This document shows, in pieces, positions 1 through 6,711 of a stretch of DNA of 8,257 bases. The notes below the pieces were generated by a model that saw only the letters and a program-made list of their open reading frames with translations, ran no database searches and was not told the origin of the DNA. The stretch covers positions 1 to 8,257 of the forward strand of contig JAEDMH010000102.1 of assembly GCA_016303095.1 (NCBI GenBank), in the 5' to 3' direction. Made by a program: the position numbers and the translations under genes. Each line of letters begins with the position of its first letter. Position 1 is the stretch's first letter. Origin of the DNA: Lentisphaeria bacterium. GTDB lineage: Bacteria > Verrucomicrobiota > Lentisphaeria > Oligosphaerales > Oligosphaeraceae.

Positions 1-105
1 TCCAGGTCAATCACGGTAGGGGTAATGGTTCTCGCAATGCCGGCCAAGGCGAAACGCCCCAGGGAGGATTTCCTTTCATTACCGTGTGGATTTTGCAGCG
101 TCCCA

Positions 106-121
106 CCCCTACGGGGGGAGG
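106..121. repeat. short C4/G4 hairpin ending in ACGGGGGGAGG, left copy
   Basis: CCCC (106-109), loop TAC, then a G run. The 11-mer ACGGGGGGAGG at 111-121 is identical to 8077-8087 at the other end of the window. In both places a C4 arm precedes it and a TYTAGAAA octamer array follows within about ten bases in the same orientation. The stem is only 4 bp, so as an RNA structure it is weak. The point is the shared composition with the right-hand copy. Confidence 0.55.
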
Positions 122-122
122 A

Positions 123-170
123 TTTAGAAATTTAGAAATCTAGAAATTTAGAAATCTAGAAATCTATATA
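123..170. repeat. tandem octamer array TYTAGAAA, left copy
   Basis: Five consecutive 8-bp units occupy 123-162: TTTAGAAA, TTTAGAAA, TCTAGAAA, TTTAGAAA, TCTAGAAA. A decayed sixth unit (TCTATATA) follows at 163-170. The only variation between full units is C/T at the second position. The array is very AT-rich against a GC-rich background and is intergenic. The same octamer, same strand, recurs at 8095-8118. It has no spacers, so it is not a CRISPR array. Copy number may vary between strains by slippage. Confidence 0.85.
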
Positions 171-238
171 TTCTAGGGAATCAAGGAGTTGTTTTCTAAC
201 GTCTAGACCTGCGGCGGCATCCTGGGAGGGGGTGTTTC

Positions 239-2068
239 TCACTGGGGGGAGAGCCAGGCGAAGATATGGCGTCGATAGACCGCATTGTTTCGCTGCAGGC
301 CGGACTGTTCCAGGAATTCATCCAGATTGGTGCGTTCCTCTCCCCGGAGGGGTTGGACTTTAGCGGCCAGATCGGAGGGGATTTGTTCCGCGAGGGAGAA
401 GGCGCTGGTGCGTTGCACCGGGAGATATTCGATCCAATCCACAGGCACGTCGTGGCACTTGCCATCTCCTCCCCAGACGGAGACATAGGTTCTGCGCTGC
501 ACGCCTTTGAAACCGTGGCTGACCACCTGTACATTCCCCGCATTATTCTTTCTGGTGACTCTTCCCACCTTCAGGATATTCCGGGTGATGGACTGGGGAT
601 GGGAAAAATACCCCTCCCCCAGGTAATTGGCCAGACTCTCCTGCTCCCAGGAGCAGGACATTTCCCCCGGCTTGTATCCGTAGATCGTGCGTGCGGACTG
701 GATTTGCTGGTAGAGGGGGATGCAAAGAAAGGGAGCCAAGGCGAAGTACACTTGACGGAAATATTCTTCCGACCGCTTCATGAACCCTTCCTCCGCCTGG
801 TCGATGCTATTGCTGGCAAAGGCTTGGGGATTGGTGTCCAGGGAGAAGTGGTTCAGATGCCGGGCGGAAATGGCATTGAGGCGCCCTAACTTCGTGAAGG
901 CGAAATCGTCCCCATATCCTTGGCTGCTGTCCTTCAGCAAGTGGACCATCTGAGACATGGCCAAAGGGGTGAAGAGGAGGCGGAACTGGACTTCATCGGA
1001 GCGGTCGGTGGCATGGAAGAGGAGCTCGAACTCCTCGTTGCTCATCATGGTGTATTGGGATTCGTCATCCAGATTTTCGGAGAACTTCTTCAGCTTCTTC
1101 AGTTCGCTCTTTTTTCGCATGCGATCCAGGAAGCCGTCCCCCGCCTGGGAGAGACTGGAGGGAGTGCGGCTGAAGCAGAGCGTAGGCGCCGCATCGTTGC
1201 CATAGAGAAGAAGGCCCCGGGTGTCATAGACGGGTTTGGGGGCGGTGTAGGAAGCGGTGAGGGTCTCGCTTCGGGTGACCCAATGGCTCTTTCCCTCGGA
1301 ATCCCGCACTCGCTCCTGCCAATGGATGGTCAGGTGCCCATAGTAAGTCTCGCTGCCCCAATCCTGGTTAAGCAGCTCCAGGAAGACAAAGGGATTGCCC
1401 CGCATATCCCCGCTCTGGGCGAAGACCACGGACTGGTGTTCCTCCAGGAAATTGAGGGGCAGATCGAAGTCGTTGATCAGCTCCGTCATGCGTCCCGCCG
1501 TGAAATAGGGGTCGAAGTGGAGCATAGGGCAGACTTTTCGGATCAGCCGGGGAATCTGTTCCCAGTCATAGCGCTGGTTCAGGGGCTCCATCTGCTGCCA
1601 GGTCAGCTGGGTCAGTTCCTGAACCTTGGCATTCAACAGGGCCAGCCGCTCCTTGGTTCTCTTCTTCCAGGGAAGCGCCACGGAAAACAGCAAGACCAGC
1701 GAGCCGATTCCCAGCCCCAATCCCCAATAGAGGCAGGCCGCCTCATTTTCCTGGGGCACCACATCCTCCAGCATGGGGGCGATGACCGCCGCGCAGCCCC
1801 CCAAGGCCACCAGCACCAGGAGGGTCACAAAGCAGGTGCACAGAGTGTGGGTGGAACTGGCACTTTGGGCCTGGGCCGTGGTCTCCTGTAGCTCCTTGAC
1901 ACTGGCCCGGTTGGCCGCCTCGTCTACCAGGGCAGCCTCCCGAAGATGCTGAAACTCCTCTGCCGCCGCTTCATGAAAGGCCTGCCGGTATCGATCCCGG
2001 TAGCTCTCCACAGGCTGGAAAATCTCCTCCGGCACCGAGGAGGATCTGGCTTCCTCTTCTGGGGACAT
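239..2068 (-). CDS. LemA-associated membrane protein of unknown function, possibly DUF3137-like (609 aa)
   Basis: I do not recognise this protein firmly. An N-terminal helical, Glu/Ala-rich cytoplasmic stretch (about 20-70) is followed by two hydrophobic segments at about 75-100 and 112-134 with a KKRTK positive patch after the second, then a soluble region of some 470 residues. The part around 343-405 (EEFELLF, then DEVQFRLLFTPLA, then GYGDDFAF) resembles, from memory, the EFE/LLTP region of DUF3137 proteins and of proteins encoded beside lemA in mollicutes and spirochaetes. The C-terminus contains W/Y-rich short motifs such as RRTYVSVWGGDG at 525-536. It follows lemA on the same strand with a 147-base gap, so co-transcription is likely. 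The start is fixed by AAGGGAG seven bases upstream of the ATG. The role is unknown; a membrane complex with LemA is an inference. Confidence 0.85.
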   Translation of the reverse strand: MSPEEEARSSSVPEEIFQPVESYRDRYRQAFHEAAAEEFQHLREAALVDEAANRASVKELQETTAQAQSASSTHTLCTCFVTLLVLVALGGCAAVIAPMLEDVVPQENEAACLYWGLGLGIGSLVLLFSVALPWKKRTKERLALLNAKVQELTQLTWQQMEPLNQRYDWEQIPRLIRKVCPMLHFDPYFTAGRMTELINDFDLPLNFLEEHQSVVFAQSGDMRGNPFVFLELLNQDWGSETYYGHLTIHWQERVRDSEGKSHWVTRSETLTASYTAPKPVYDTRGLLLYGNDAAPTLCFSRTPSSLSQAGDGFLDRMRKKSELKKLKKFSENLDDESQYTMMSNEEFELLFHATDRSDEVQFRLLFTPLAMSQMVHLLKDSSQGYGDDFAFTKLGRLNAISARHLNHFSLDTNPQAFASNSIDQAEEGFMKRSEEYFRQVYFALAPFLCIPLYQQIQSARTIYGYKPGEMSCSWEQESLANYLGEGYFSHPQSITRNILKVGRVTRKNNAGNVQVVSHGFKGVQRRTYVSVWGGDGKCHDVPVDWIEYLPVQRTSAFSLAEQIPSDLAAKVQPLRGEERTNLDEFLEQSGLQRNNAVYRRHIFAWLSPQ

Positions 2069-2075
2069 TTCTCTT

Positions 2076-2082
2076 CTCCCTT
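2076..2082 (-). promoter_or_regulatory. ribosome-binding site for the 609-aa gene
   Basis: AAGGGAG on the minus strand sits seven bases before the ATG at 2068-2066 and supports that start. Confidence 0.75.
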
Positions 2083-2098
2083 AGTCCCAAGGCAGGGG

Positions 2099-2113
2099 AG
2101 GCCCTGCGGGCCT
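2099..2113 (-). promoter_or_regulatory. hairpin between lemA and its partner gene
   Basis: AGGCCC and GGGCCT form a perfect 6-bp stem around a 3-base loop, and weaker G-U/G-C pairing can extend it outward. A second, weaker inverted repeat CCTGG/CCAGG lies at 2127-2131 and 2141-2145. There is no T-run after either on the minus strand, so this is not a convincing intrinsic terminator. It could be a processing or partial-attenuation structure setting the lemA:partner ratio, which is inference. Confidence 0.35.
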
Positions 2114-2215
2114 TCTCCCTCCCTCCCCTGGTCACGTTCCCCAGGCCACCTCCCCCCCACCACCACAAACATGTGAGCGGCGCAAGGGGGAGCGTGCCGG
2201 GAAAATTCCTCCCCT

Positions 2216-2899
2216 TTAGAAGAAGTTCTGGCGGGCCTGGTTGCGGATTTCCGCACTGGCGGTGAAGGGGATACGCGTGGTATACCCTGCCCGGGCGGCC
2301 ACAATCTGGCGGGTGGGCCACTCGAAGAGCGAGGTATTCCACTGGGTCACGGTGTCATTGTAGAGGCTCCGGGCCGCCGTGATCTCCCGCTGGAGATAAT
2401 TGTTCTGCTGGATGGCGTCGGCGATGGCCTTGTGGGCTTTCAGTTCAGGATAGGCCTCCACCTGCGGGAAAAGGCGTCCGAAGGAGCGGTCCAGTCCCTG
2501 GGCCAGTTCGTTCCGCTGGGCATCGGTCATGCCATTGCCGCTGTTGGGATGGATGCCGCTTCGGTAGGCGGCCACCTCGGTCATGACTTCCTTGTCCAAA
2601 GCCACGGCCTTGTTCACCAAGGACGCCAGATTCTGAAGAATCACCACCCTTTGCTCCAGATAGTTGTCAATTTCAGAGGCATCCGCCTGGAGTTTCTGCT
2701 GGAGTTTCTGGAAGTAGTTTTTGGCGGAGACCTTCATCAGCTGGAAGATGAGGCCGGGAAGGATTCCGCAGACCCACAGGAAAATCTCGAAAAGGAGGGA
2801 GCCCACGCCCACCTTCACGGGAATCTGCTTTTCAATCACCCGGATGTCGCGTCCCTCCGTATTCACGGGACCCGTCAATTCGTCCAATTCATTGGCCAT
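2216..2899 (-). CDS. lemA: LemA family membrane protein
   Basis: At 227 residues it is slightly longer than common LemA proteins (about 185-200) because about 30 polar residues precede the membrane segment at about 31-56. The rest is the family's long-helix fold: helical stretches at 58-110, a short loop with NSGNGMTD around 119-126, and the conserved block FPQVEAYPELKA at 144-155. The C-terminal signature is LYNDTVTQWNTS (179-190), WPTRQIVA (194-201), then a terminal NFF. LemA proteins are anchored by one N-terminal helix with the helical bundle outside the membrane; their function is unsettled. An AAGGAG ten bases upstream supports the start. It is isolated from the upstream oxidoreductase gene by a strong terminator and is followed by a large membrane protein, so it probably heads a two-gene unit. 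The family call is secure. Confidence 0.95.
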   Translation of the reverse strand: MANELDELTGPVNTEGRDIRVIEKQIPVKVGVGSLLFEIFLWVCGILPGLIFQLMKVSAKNYFQKLQQKLQADASEIDNYLEQRVVILQNLASLVNKAVALDKEVMTEVAAYRSGIHPNSGNGMTDAQRNELAQGLDRSFGRLFPQVEAYPELKAHKAIADAIQQNNYLQREITAARSLYNDTVTQWNTSLFEWPTRQIVAARAGYTTRIPFTASAEIRNQARQNFF

Positions 2900-2909
2900 A
2901 GCGCTGTTT

Positions 2910-2915
2910 CTCCTT
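2910..2915 (-). promoter_or_regulatory. ribosome-binding site for lemA
   Basis: AAGGAG on the minus strand, ten bases before the ATG at 2899-2897. It is the strongest Shine-Dalgarno match in front of any gene in this window. Confidence 0.75.
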
Positions 2916-2989
2916 AGGATGTCTCGACAAGGAAAGGAAGCAGAAAAGAAGAATTTTTTTCTCAGAAGGAAGATCTTTCGGGAAAACCC

Positions 2990-3000
2990 TTACACTGTAA
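2990..3000. promoter_or_regulatory. palindrome TTACACTGTAA upstream of lemA
   Basis: Five-base arms TTACA/TGTAA around a central C lie about 90 bases upstream of the lemA start and downstream of the terminator at 3023-3060, so within the only room for a lemA promoter. It is a possible operator. I cannot assign a convincing -35/-10 pair around it, and an 11-bp palindrome can arise by chance. Confidence 0.3.
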
Positions 3001-3022
3001 TTTCTCTCCCCCAAAACGAGGA

Positions 3023-3060
3023 AAAAAGGCGAAAAAAAGAATCCATTTTTTCGCCTTTTT
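3023..3060 (-). terminator. symmetric intrinsic terminator after the FMN oxidoreductase gene
   Basis: A perfect 15-bp stem pairs 3023-3037 (A5-GGCG-A6) with 3046-3060 (T6-CGCC-T5) around an 8-base loop. Read on the minus strand, the GGCG/CGCC core is followed by a run of T (six in a row), as expected of a Rho-independent terminator about 60 bases past the TAG at 3124-3122. The flanking A and T runs are symmetric, so it could also stop plus-strand transcription, although no plus-strand gene ends here. Confidence 0.85.
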
Positions 3061-3121
3061 CTTCCCCTTCCCCGAGGAATCCCCCCTTCTTCCCTTCCTC
3101 CTCCCCCCGTCCCGTCAGGGA

Positions 3122-4141
3122 CTAGGATTCCAGCAGGGCCCGGGTGCGGCACACTTCCTGGTCGCACTCCTCCACCAGTTCCTGGACAATCTCCTGCACC
3201 GTCTGCTCCTTGTTCACCAGCCCCACGGACTGGCCCGCCATCACAGAGCCGCGCTGCACATCTCCCAGGACGGCGGCGCGATGGAGCCCGCCCACCCAGA
3301 AGTGTTCCACCTGGGCTTGGGCCTCTCCCCGGCTGATGTGCCCCGCATCCAACTGGCTCAACAGATTCAACTGGAGCCGCTCAAACTCCCGGGTGCCCTC
3401 GTTGCGCAGGGCCCGCACCGCCGTCACGGGCAGACTGGCGTCGAACTGTCCGGCGGGTTGGGCATCCCGGGCCTGGGCATGGAGGAGGGCCTCCTTGAAC
3501 TGGGGATGGGCTTTGCACTCCCGGGCAACGGCGAAACGGGTGCCCAGCTGGACTCCCGCCGCTCCCATCATCAGGAGATGGGCCATCATCTTGCCTGTGG
3601 CCAGGCCGCCGCCCACGAAGACGGGAACCTGGTCGCAGTGGAAGAGCACCTGCTGGAGCAGGACCGTCAGGGAGACTGGCCCAATGTGGCCGCCGGCCTC
3701 GGTGCCCTCCAGCACCAAGGCATCCGCTCCGTAGGAAAGAAGGCGTTTAGCCAGCATCTCCGTGGAGGCAAAGCACATCACCTTGGCCCCTGTCTCCCGG
3801 ATGGCGGCAATCTCCGTGTCCTTGGGCAATCCTCCTGCAAAGATCACGTAGGGGACAGGGAGGTTTTTCAGGACGGCCAGGTGGTCATGGTAGGCGGGCC
3901 CCAGGGTAATCACATTGACGGCAAAGGGGCGCTGGGTGAGGGTGCGGGTTTGGAGGATGGATTCCTCCAGAAGATTTGCCGGCATGCCGCCGCCGGCCAA
4001 CGCCCCAAAGGCCCCCGCCTCCGCCACGGCAGCCACCAACTCCGGCGTGCTCACCCACGTCATGGCGCCGCATAAAATGGGATATCGGGTCCCCAGAAAT
4101 TGATTTCCTCGGAGGAAGAGGGATTCTGTGGCGTGATCCAT
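3122..4141 (-). CDS. FMN-dependent nitronate monooxygenase / FabK-like enoyl reductase family oxidoreductase
   Basis: This 339-residue single-domain TIM barrel is full length for the family (about 310-350). Visible marks are the N-terminal strand TRYPILCGAM (18-27); AGAFGALAGGGM (42-53); the EGTEAGGHIG motif (145-154), with His152 at the position of the catalytic His of nitronate monooxygenases and FabK; and the FMN-phosphate region VFVGGGLATG (174-183) to GAAGVQLGTRF (193-203). The C-terminal GSVMAGQSVGLVN (298-310) is also typical. The family covers nitronate oxidation, FabK-type enoyl-ACP reduction and uncharacterised NAD(P)H-flavin reductases, and the sequence alone does not separate these. 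No fatty-acid genes are adjacent, so FabK is not supported by context. An in-frame TGA 18 bases upstream leaves this ATG as the only reasonable start. The Shine-Dalgarno match is weak (GGAAA, about nine bases before the ATG). Confidence 0.92.
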   Translation of the reverse strand: MDHATESLFLRGNQFLGTRYPILCGAMTWVSTPELVAAVAEAGAFGALAGGGMPANLLEESILQTRTLTQRPFAVNVITLGPAYHDHLAVLKNLPVPYVIFAGGLPKDTEIAAIRETGAKVMCFASTEMLAKRLLSYGADALVLEGTEAGGHIGPVSLTVLLQQVLFHCDQVPVFVGGGLATGKMMAHLLMMGAAGVQLGTRFAVARECKAHPQFKEALLHAQARDAQPAGQFDASLPVTAVRALRNEGTREFERLQLNLLSQLDAGHISRGEAQAQVEHFWVGGLHRAAVLGDVQRGSVMAGQSVGLVNKEQTVQEIVQELVEECDQEVCRTRALLES

Positions 4142-4225
4142 GGCAATGTTTCCGAATCAGGGGTGGAAGGTTCTGTCTGGGGAGCGGGGAATCAGGAAAG
4201 GGAGCCCTTGCTCTTGAGGTCACCC

Positions 4226-4250
4226 AGGGGCAATCCGACGCCCTGCCCCT
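4226..4250. promoter_or_regulatory. 7-bp inverted repeat in the prc-oxidoreductase gap
   Basis: AGGGGCA (4226-4232) and TGCCCCT (4244-4250) form a perfect 7-bp stem around 11 bases. It lies about 95 bases past the prc stop and 85 bases before the oxidoreductase start on the minus strand. No T-run follows, so a classical terminator is unlikely. It could be an operator or an mRNA leader structure. The rest of the 202-base gap has a pyrimidine-rich stretch on the minus strand (about 4305-4340) directly after the prc stop and no clear promoter. Confidence 0.4.
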
Positions 4251-4343
4251 CCCGCACCAGACGGGAAAATCCCCAGCTGCCCCCTCCGCACGCGCAAACA
4301 GGGGAAGAAAAGGGCAAAGAGAAAGAAAAGAAAGGGATTTCGC

Positions 4344-6608
4344 TCAGCGGCTCCGGGGGACGGAGAAGGCCTTGCCGCCTTCCTGTTCGTCCAAGGCCAT
4401 CATCTTTCCCATGATGGCCATGGAGGCTTGGAGCACCACATCCTCCCGGGGAGCCCCGTCATCGTAGAGGGCCTCGTCCGCGTCATGGAGTCGCTCCCGC
4501 TCCTCGCCGTTGCGCTCCGGCTGGTAATGACGGAATTTTCGGGCCAGGACCATCTCCTGGTTCCGGTAGTCCCTGCGCTCCGTGATCTCCAGAGGGAGCA
4601 CCTTCTGGCGGCGGAAAGCCGCATATTCCTCCACGTCCCTGGTGTAGCGCAGGAAGGCAGGATCCTCCTTGGCGTACTTCTCGTAGAACTCCTGCAACGC
4701 CGGCAGGTAGTTCTGGAGCCGGGTCTGCTCAGGAATGGAGGAGGCGGGAGAGATCTTGTCCCAAGGAAGCACGTGAGGCAGATCCCCCTCGGCATTTTTG
4801 AACGCCATCAGGAAGGAGGGGAACTGGATATCGGGAGTGACCCCGCGAATCTGGGTAGAATCCCCGGTGATGCGATAGAATTTCTGGATGGTGACCTTCA
4901 GGGAGCCTGGGGCTTTTCCCTCCAGGAAGGACCGGTTCTTCCGGATGAGAGGGGAGTTGGCCAGATCCATCACGGCCTGAACCGTCCCCTTTCCATGGGT
5001 GCCCGGGTCCCCCACCACCACGGCACGCCGGGTATCCTGGAGACAGGCGGCCAGAATCTCCGTGGCGGAGGCGGCCCCCCGATCCACCAGAACCATCAAC
5101 GGGCCGCTATAAAAATCCTCCTGGGGGGGAGCCACCCGGACCTGGGGCCTCCCCTTCCCATTCGTGGTCTGCACCACAGGCACAGGCATGGGACAGGAAC
5201 GGGAGGGCGGCGCCAGGAACAAGGAAGCCAGTTGAATCGCCTCCTCCAGGGAACCTCCGCCATTGTTCCGCAAATCCAGCACCAGTCCATCCACGGCTCC
5301 CCCCGCCCTGGCTTCCCGCAACAGGCGGCGCACATCCCGGGTGGTGCTGGCGGCATCTCCACTGCCCTGGGAATATCCGTTGAAATCCCGGTAGAAGCTG
5401 GGCAGATAGATGCTCAACACCCGCTTCCCCTCCACGTCCCACAGGGTGCTCTGGGCCTCGGAATCCTTCAAATGAATCTCGTCCCGCACCAAATCCACCA
5501 CCGTCTCCGCCGAGGATCCCTCCGGCATCACCGTCAAATACACCCGGGTCCCCTTGCGGCCGCGAATCTGGCGCACCACCTTGTCCAGGGGCATCCCCAC
5601 CACCGTCCGGGGCTCCTCCTTGGGAGACTGGGCCACCGCCACAATGCGATCGCCGGGACGGAGCCGCCCGTCCTTGGCCGCAGGGCCTCCGGGCACCAGG
5701 CTCATAATCACCGTGTAGGAATCCCGCCAGGTGAGGGTCGCCCCGATGCCTTGGAGAGAGAGGGACATGGCAATGTCGAAATCCTCCTTGTCGTCAGGGG
5801 CATAGTAGCAGCTATGGGGATCCAGGAGGGAGGCAAAGGCGTTCAGGAAGGTGGTCACCACCTCGCTTTCCTCCACCTCCCGACGCATGCGGAAGATATC
5901 CAGGAGGGCATTGCGACTGCGGAGGCGAACGGGCGGGGGGGTGTAGACCGCCTTTTCCGTCTCCTCCCCCTCCTTCTCCTGGGCCGCCTCCGGGGGATTT
6001 TCCTCTCGGGCGGCCATCTCTTCCTGCATCAGCTGATCCGCCAGAAGGACATTCTTCACCATATGGGTCCAATTCTTCTCCCGTTCCTCCCAGGTGGCGG
6101 CCCATTGCCGTTCCGCCGGAGAATCGTAGAGAGGCATGCTGTCTTCCTCCTGAAAATCCCACTCCCGCCCATAGGCCTGGAAGGCGAAAAGAGTCCACTC
6201 CCGCAGACGCTCCAGAAAACGCTGGTAGACCAGAAAGGCAAACTCCAAATTCGGCTGACCTCCCTCAAACAGCTTGTCCGAATACCGGCGAAATTCCTCT
6301 AAATCCTGCTGGAGAAAATAGGCTTTCCCAGGATCCAGCATCTGAAAGTAGTTCTCGTACCACTGCTCCAAAAACGCCGGGGTGATCTGGGGCGCGCGAA
6401 AATGATATCCCAATAACCCCACAACCGCTCCCCGGGCCACCAGCTGCTGCGCCGGCGTCACCGTAAAACGGGGGGAAACGTCCGCCTGAACAACCTGACG
6501 CTGGAACTGCTCCTCCAACCGAACGGGATCCAACTCGGCAAAGAGGGAGCCGCTCCAGGAAAAAAGCCAGAGCAGGAAAACCGGAAGAAGGGAAAGAAGG
6601 GGTTTCAT
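4344..6608 (-). CDS. prc: tail-specific / carboxy-terminal processing protease, S41A family
   Basis: A periplasmic serine protease that cleaves proteins from their C-termini; in E. coli Prc acts on penicillin-binding protein 3 and peptidoglycan hydrolases. The order is a signal peptide (1-24, ending SLFA before ELDP); an N-terminal TSP_NTD-like helical domain to about 280, with LDPHSCYYAP at 262-271; a PDZ domain at about 283-362 (GGPAAKDGRLRPGDRI); and the S41 core. The core has LDLRNNGGGSLEEA (444-457), the nucleophile Ser514 in GAASATEI, and the base Lys540 in THGKGTVQ. A Prc-type C-terminal domain follows (LPWDKI at 614-619). At 754 residues it is a long Prc rather than a short CtpA. Ser-Lys spacing is 26, one more than in E. 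coli Prc. A Glu-rich stretch lies at about 196-220. No Shine-Dalgarno precedes the ATG; the signal peptide fixes the start. Confidence 0.95.
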   Translation of the reverse strand: MKPLLSLLPVFLLWLFSWSGSLFAELDPVRLEEQFQRQVVQADVSPRFTVTPAQQLVARGAVVGLLGYHFRAPQITPAFLEQWYENYFQMLDPGKAYFLQQDLEEFRRYSDKLFEGGQPNLEFAFLVYQRFLERLREWTLFAFQAYGREWDFQEEDSMPLYDSPAERQWAATWEEREKNWTHMVKNVLLADQLMQEEMAAREENPPEAAQEKEGEETEKAVYTPPPVRLRSRNALLDIFRMRREVEESEVVTTFLNAFASLLDPHSCYYAPDDKEDFDIAMSLSLQGIGATLTWRDSYTVIMSLVPGGPAAKDGRLRPGDRIVAVAQSPKEEPRTVVGMPLDKVVRQIRGRKGTRVYLTVMPEGSSAETVVDLVRDEIHLKDSEAQSTLWDVEGKRVLSIYLPSFYRDFNGYSQGSGDAASTTRDVRRLLREARAGGAVDGLVLDLRNNGGGSLEEAIQLASLFLAPPSRSCPMPVPVVQTTNGKGRPQVRVAPPQEDFYSGPLMVLVDRGAASATEILAACLQDTRRAVVVGDPGTHGKGTVQAVMDLANSPLIRKNRSFLEGKAPGSLKVTIQKFYRITGDSTQIRGVTPDIQFPSFLMAFKNAEGDLPHVLPWDKISPASSIPEQTRLQNYLPALQEFYEKYAKEDPAFLRYTRDVEEYAAFRRQKVLPLEITERRDYRNQEMVLARKFRHYQPERNGEERERLHDADEALYDDGAPREDVVLQASMAIMGKMMALDEQEGGKAFSVPRSR

Positions 6609-6711
6609 CGTAGGGGCCAGAGCGGAAAAACGCTTGCGTTGAAATGTTATAACATACTTATTTACAAGCAGTTATAACAAAATTTGAATTTCCTGGCATG
6701 AACCAAGGGGG
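6609..6711 (-). promoter_or_regulatory. prc upstream region with paired GTTATAAC palindromes
   Basis: This 103-base gap is locally AT-rich. It contains a perfect 12-bp palindrome ATGTTATAACAT (6644-6655) and a second GTTATAAC (6671-6678), their centres exactly 25 bp apart, roughly two and a half helical turns. Closer to the start, AACGC-TT-GCGTT (6629-6640) is another small inverted repeat, followed on the minus strand by five T's counting those of the arm. The paired palindromes look like a dimeric repressor or activator site controlling prc. TATAAC within either copy could also be a -10 element, but I find no good -35 at standard spacing. A third GTTATAAC lies at 8137-8144. Confidence 0.5.

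Larger units (their letters stand above)
1..238. other. intergenic region at left edge; no gene supported
   Basis: This stretch lies downstream of the 609-aa membrane protein gene, whose stop is at 239-241. Bases 1-100 hold nothing I can identify. Plus-strand frame 1 stays open from the window edge to a TAG at 133-135, and one minus-strand frame is also open over the same bases, but neither reading shows a start, a ribosome-binding site or a recognisable domain. Bases 101-122 form a short C4/G4 hairpin and 123-170 hold an octamer array (separate entries). A perfect 8-bp palindrome GTCTAGAC lies at 201-208. I see no intrinsic terminator with a T-run for the gene that ends here. Confidence 0.5.

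Noticed and set aside
12..86. CACGGTA (12-18) with TACCGTG (80-86) as an inverted repeat
   Set aside because: Seven-base arms more than 60 bases apart can easily arise by chance, and no target duplication or transposase is seen.
1..135. Plus-strand frame 1 open from the window edge to 135 as the end of a gene
   Set aside because: Its last part runs through the repeat hairpin and octamer, another frame is open on the opposite strand, and no family pattern is visible. Kept only as a possibility.
123..170. Octamer arrays considered as CRISPR or iteron origin
   Set aside because: Units are contiguous 8-mers without spacers, and no cas gene, rep gene or DnaA-box cluster is nearby.
920..1891. A 323-codon plus-strand open frame opposite the 609-aa gene, and a similar one at 266-889
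   Set aside because: The minus-strand gene has a ribosome-binding site, membrane segments and a plausible operon partner; the plus-strand frames have none of these.
3281..4075. A 264-codon plus-strand open frame opposite the oxidoreductase
   Set aside because: The minus strand carries an unmistakable flavin-oxidoreductase motif set; the antisense reading has no family features.
4428..6302. A 624-codon open frame on the plus strand opposite prc
   Set aside because: It is fully antisense to a certain Prc protease. Its translation is a His/Gly/Pro/Gln-rich low-complexity product with no domain, as expected of the complement of a GC-rich gene.
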